Below, one piece after another: positions 61,952 to 64,000 of a stretch of 64,000 nt of DNA. This DNA comes from Brevibacillus centrosporus (lineage in GTDB: Bacteria; Bacillota; Bacilli; Brevibacillales; Brevibacillaceae). Under the pieces are notes generated by a model. It was not told where the DNA came from and did not search any database. It worked only from the letters and a program-made list of their open reading frames with translations. The stretch's first letter is position 1. The number at the start of each line of letters is the position of its first letter. The stretch lies in contig NZ_RHHP01000010.1 in the NCBI RefSeq assembly GCF_003710815.1, positions 62,001 to 126,000 on the forward strand, given 5' to 3'. Both the position numbers and the translations under genes were made by a program.

Positions 61952-63154
61952 ATGAGTCTGTGGAAGCAACCGCCTGCAAAAGAACTGATTGCAGAAGTGG
62001 ACAAGAAAATAGTCGCATTTATGGAGACGTATCAGATCGTCGGAGTCTCGGCTGCTGTCGTGAAAGAAAACCAGGTCGTTTGGGCCAATGAATATGGCTG
62101 GTCCGATCTGGATAGGGAGATTGCTGTTACGGAGGACACTGTTTTCCGTATTGCATCGATATCCAAGCTGTTTGTCGCCACTTCCTTGATGCAGCAGTAT
62201 GAACAGGGCAAGTTTCAACTGGATGACGATATCAGTGATTACTTGGGCTTTTCGTTCCGCAATCCACACTATCCGGATGTTCCCATAACGTTTCGCCAGC
62301 TGTTGACACATACAACGAGCTTAAACGAGGATGAGACTGGGGGCGAGCTCTATGTGGTGTTCTCGAAAGCATCTCGCCAATCAGACCCACCGACCATGGA
62401 AGATCTGCTCGTTCCAGGCGGCTCCTTGTATGTAGACAGCTTGTGGAGCTCGTTTCAGCCTGGTGATCCACAATGCTTCGCGTATTCCAACCTCGCTTCG
62501 ATGATCAATGCGGCATTGGTTGAGAGAATGTCTGGAGAGCGTTTCGATCAGTACTGCCGGGATCATATTCTTCGGCCACTTGGGATGACTGCCTCTGACT
62601 TTCATGTGCAGGCTTTAGCCGATATCAATAAGCTCGGTGTCATCTACAGCTTGGAAGAGGGACAGTTTATCGCAGGCGTCGATGATTGCAAAGGGGTGAA
62701 GCCGGAGTCGATTGACTGGTCCAATGTTGCACCAGGAACGAACGGCTCTCTCTTTGGACCTCAAGGGGGTCTTCGCACGAATGCGCGAGAGCTTAGCAAA
62801 TTTATGATGGCTATTATGCGAGGGGGCAGCCTCAACGGCGCACGCATCCTACAGCCAGAAACGGTGGAGCTGATGCTCTCCACACAATGGGCGCAAGCGG
62901 GAGTGGATCAGGGCTTCCAAGCCATCGGATTGCAATTCCATATTACGGATGAATTTATTCCAGCGAAACGGATGTTTGGTCACGGCGGCAGTGCATACGG
63001 GCTGTACTCAGGCCTGTACTTTAGCCGCGAGGAAGACTTTGGCATTATTTTCGTGACAAATGGCTCCCATGCATCGGCTGGCACGCGCGGTTCTTTCAAC
63101 AACGTGGAGGAAGCACTGATTGATACTCTGTACGAAGAAATCGTGAAAGAGTAG
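61952..63154 (+). CDS. Serine hydrolase, beta-lactamase family (second copy)
   Basis: 400 residues of the PF00144 family. Active-site S69-I-S-K72 (RIASISKLFVA), YSN in CFAYSNLASM, and HGG in FGHGGSAYGLYSG. It is clearly different from the hydrolase at 60505. No export signal is visible. GAAAGGGAG precedes the ATG. Esterase, peptidase or lactonase activity is likely; the substrate is unknown. Ends at a strong terminator. Confidence 0.88.
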   Translation: MSLWKQPPAKELIAEVDKKIVAFMETYQIVGVSAAVVKENQVVWANEYGWSDLDREIAVTEDTVFRIASISKLFVATSLMQQYEQGKFQLDDDISDYLGFSFRNPHYPDVPITFRQLLTHTTSLNEDETGGELYVVFSKASRQSDPPTMEDLLVPGGSLYVDSLWSSFQPGDPQCFAYSNLASMINAALVERMSGERFDQYCRDHILRPLGMTASDFHVQALADINKLGVIYSLEEGQFIAGVDDCKGVKPESIDWSNVAPGTNGSLFGPQGGLRTNARELSKFMMAIMRGGSLNGARILQPETVELMLSTQWAQAGVDQGFQAIGLQFHITDEFIPAKRMFGHGGSAYGLYSGLYFSREEDFGIIFVTNGSHASAGTRGSFNNVEEALIDTLYEEIVKE

Positions 63155-63165
63155 TTCTTGAGAAG

Positions 63166-63217
63166 CACCCCTGAAAGCTGGCAGCGGATTTCCCGTTGTG
63201 CTTTCAGGGGTGTTTTT
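63166..63217 (+). terminator. Terminator after second serine hydrolase
   Basis: CACCCCTGAAAG (63166-63177) pairs with CTTTCAGGGGTG (63201-63212), followed by five T. Confidence 0.85.
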
Positions 63218-63234
63218 GTGGTCAATTTGACTGT

Positions 63235-63457
63235 TTACTCATGCACAAGTGCTGCGCGCAATGTCGTAATACCATGCTCCAAGTAACCCTTCGCCTTCCG
63301 CCTGGTACTCCTCGTAGCGCAGTGTGATGGTTTTGCCTGGCTCCCATCGCTTTGAACTGGAAGAAAACCAGAAATTCCCGATTTTTGAAGGGTCGACAAA
63401 TGCTTCAAACACGTCGTGGGCCGACCGCGCTATTTTGATTTTCGTCTGGTTCTTCAT
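63235..63457 (-). pseudogene. SRPBCC/AHSA1-type protein gene with internal deletion
   Basis: The N-terminal 55 codons (KIKIARSAHDVFEAFVDPSK to TLRYEEYQAEGEG) fit the start of an SRPBCC (START-like) protein. The normal C-terminal end (KGYLEHGITTLRAALVHE) follows in another frame and stops at 63235. The middle, about 80 residues, is missing. The remaining open frame reads into a short unrelated tail and stops at 63239. ATG 63457 has AGAGGTGA upstream. Confidence 0.72.
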
Positions 63458-63600
63458 CCGCATTCACCTCTGTCAAAGAATACCATTAAGTATATAGGAG
63501 AATAGTAGGAATTGCGAATAAAAGCCGGATGAAGTGTATGTTCACTCACCAATTGAAACATAATGAGTAGGAACAAATTTCCACGGGCTGGTGGTGCATC

Positions 63601-63831
63601 ATGATTACGATTTCCGTGCTCGTTATTAGCGTGTCGATGATTTTCATGATTACGATGATCGATATCTGTTTGTACGGTAGATCCGTATGGGACACGCTCG
63701 TTTATATTTTCGATATAGACTTTGGCACCAAAGAGTATTACGTGATCTTTGGTTATCTCGTCAGCTTCGTGTTCACCGTTCGTACGGATTTGTCTCGTAG
63801 GAAGGAGCAGCGCTCAGAGCAGAGCTCGTGA
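63601..63831 (+). CDS. Small membrane protein, 76 residues
   Basis: Two hydrophobic segments (ISVLVISVSMIFMITMIDI and YYVIFGYLVSFVFTV) and a charged tail (RTDLSRRKEQRSEQ). I do not recognise a named family, though small proteins of this kind are found in or near ger operons. The ATG follows GGTGGTGC, a weak ribosome binding site. It lies 30 bases before a germination permease gene and is probably cotranscribed with it. Confidence 0.6.
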   Translation: MITISVLVISVSMIFMITMIDICLYGRSVWDTLVYIFDIDFGTKEYYVIFGYLVSFVFTVRTDLSRRKEQRSEQSS

Positions 63832-63861
63832 TCTACCATCTTGTGGTTTGGAGAAGGGTAT

Positions 63862-64000
63862 ATGCGTACAGACTTTGTTGAAAAAATATCGCTCAGCCAG
63901 TTTTTCTTAATGATTGTTATCTTTCAATTAGGAACAGCCATCGTCATTGGGCTCGGACAGTCAGCCAAGCAGGATGCATGGATTTCTGTTGGCATCGCGA
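63862..64000 (+). CDS. GerAB-type spore germination permease, N-terminal part
   Basis: The window ends 46 codons into this gene. The visible part (ISLSQFFLMIVIFQLGTAIV and GQSAKQDAWISVGIA) is the standard start of GerAB-type endospore germination permeases of the amino-acid-permease superfamily. GGAGAAGGG precedes ATG 63862. It would form a nutrient receptor with A and C subunits expected downstream of the window. It resembles the GerAB start found in the damaged ger gene at 48246. Confidence 0.8.
   Translation, partial: MRTDFVEKISLSQFFLMIVIFQLGTAIVIGLGQSAKQDAWISVGIA

Overview
The window looks like a chromosomal segment of a spore-forming Bacillota, most likely Brevibacillus or a close Paenibacillaceae relative. 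This is inferred from strong AGGAGG ribosome binding sites, spore germination (ger) genes, a sporulation-type histidine kinase, HPr with the regulatory serine, CcpA-type cre boxes and DNA of middling GC content. No rRNA, tRNA, CRISPR array, intact transposase or prophage gene was seen.

Layout. Bases 1-3400: end of a hydantoinase A gene, an Asp/Glu/hydantoin racemase, a branched-chain-type aminotransferase broken by an amber codon, and an HpcH/HpaI aldolase. Bases 3500-5700: esterase, PPOX-fold flavoprotein and acetyltransferase. Bases 5700-14135: a phosphotransferase (PTS) region with galactitol-type EIIA-EIIB-EIIC, enzyme I on the minus strand, a LevR-type sigma-54 activator and HPr. Two sigma-54 (-24/-12) promoters, each with the same upstream motif at almost the same distance, tie the activator to the transporter and to itself.

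Bases 14147-24417: two operons share a paired operator. One encodes a 55-residue protein and a four-gene acyloin/2-oxoacid dehydrogenase complex (E1a, E1b, E2, E3). The other encodes GutM, a glucitol-type PTS and a SAF-domain oxidoreductase of the COG4091/DXR-II type. A SorC-type regulator follows. Together they suggest uptake of a polyol as its phosphate, oxidation to a 1-deoxyketose phosphate and cleavage to acetyl-CoA plus a triose phosphate. 2-C-methyl-D-erythritol is my leading guess for the substrate; this is a hypothesis.

Bases 24484-36609: aldo/keto reductase, KinB-like kinase lacking a normal start codon, and a sugar operon (class I aldolase, Gfo/Idh oxidoreductase, PfkB kinase, DeoR regulator, D-lyxose-isomerase-like cupin, ribose-type ABC transporter, broken DUF4432 epimerase). 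Bases 36606-43539: MerR and GntR regulators, a DUF6282/cupin/aldolase/MFS operon, a DUF554 protein and an ABC ATPase. Bases 43600-48250: remnants of a UvrA paralogue and a DinB-like gene, an MFS transporter, and a damaged ger operon in which a GerAB start is fused to a GerAA body.

Bases 48378-59707: a translationally coupled six-gene operon (ketoacyl synthase III, ATP-grasp ligase, NAD-dependent epimerase/reductase, metallo-beta-lactamase fold hydrolase, F390-synthetase-like adenylating enzyme, GNAT-like acyltransferase), followed by a giant Ser/Thr kinase-AAA-GAF-LuxR regulator. It resembles a lipid or small-molecule pathway that I cannot match to a known product. Bases 59850-64000: catalase, BlaI and SRPBCC remnants among two serine hydrolases, a small membrane protein and the start of another GerAB permease. 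About ten broken or remnant genes in 64 kb is itself notable.
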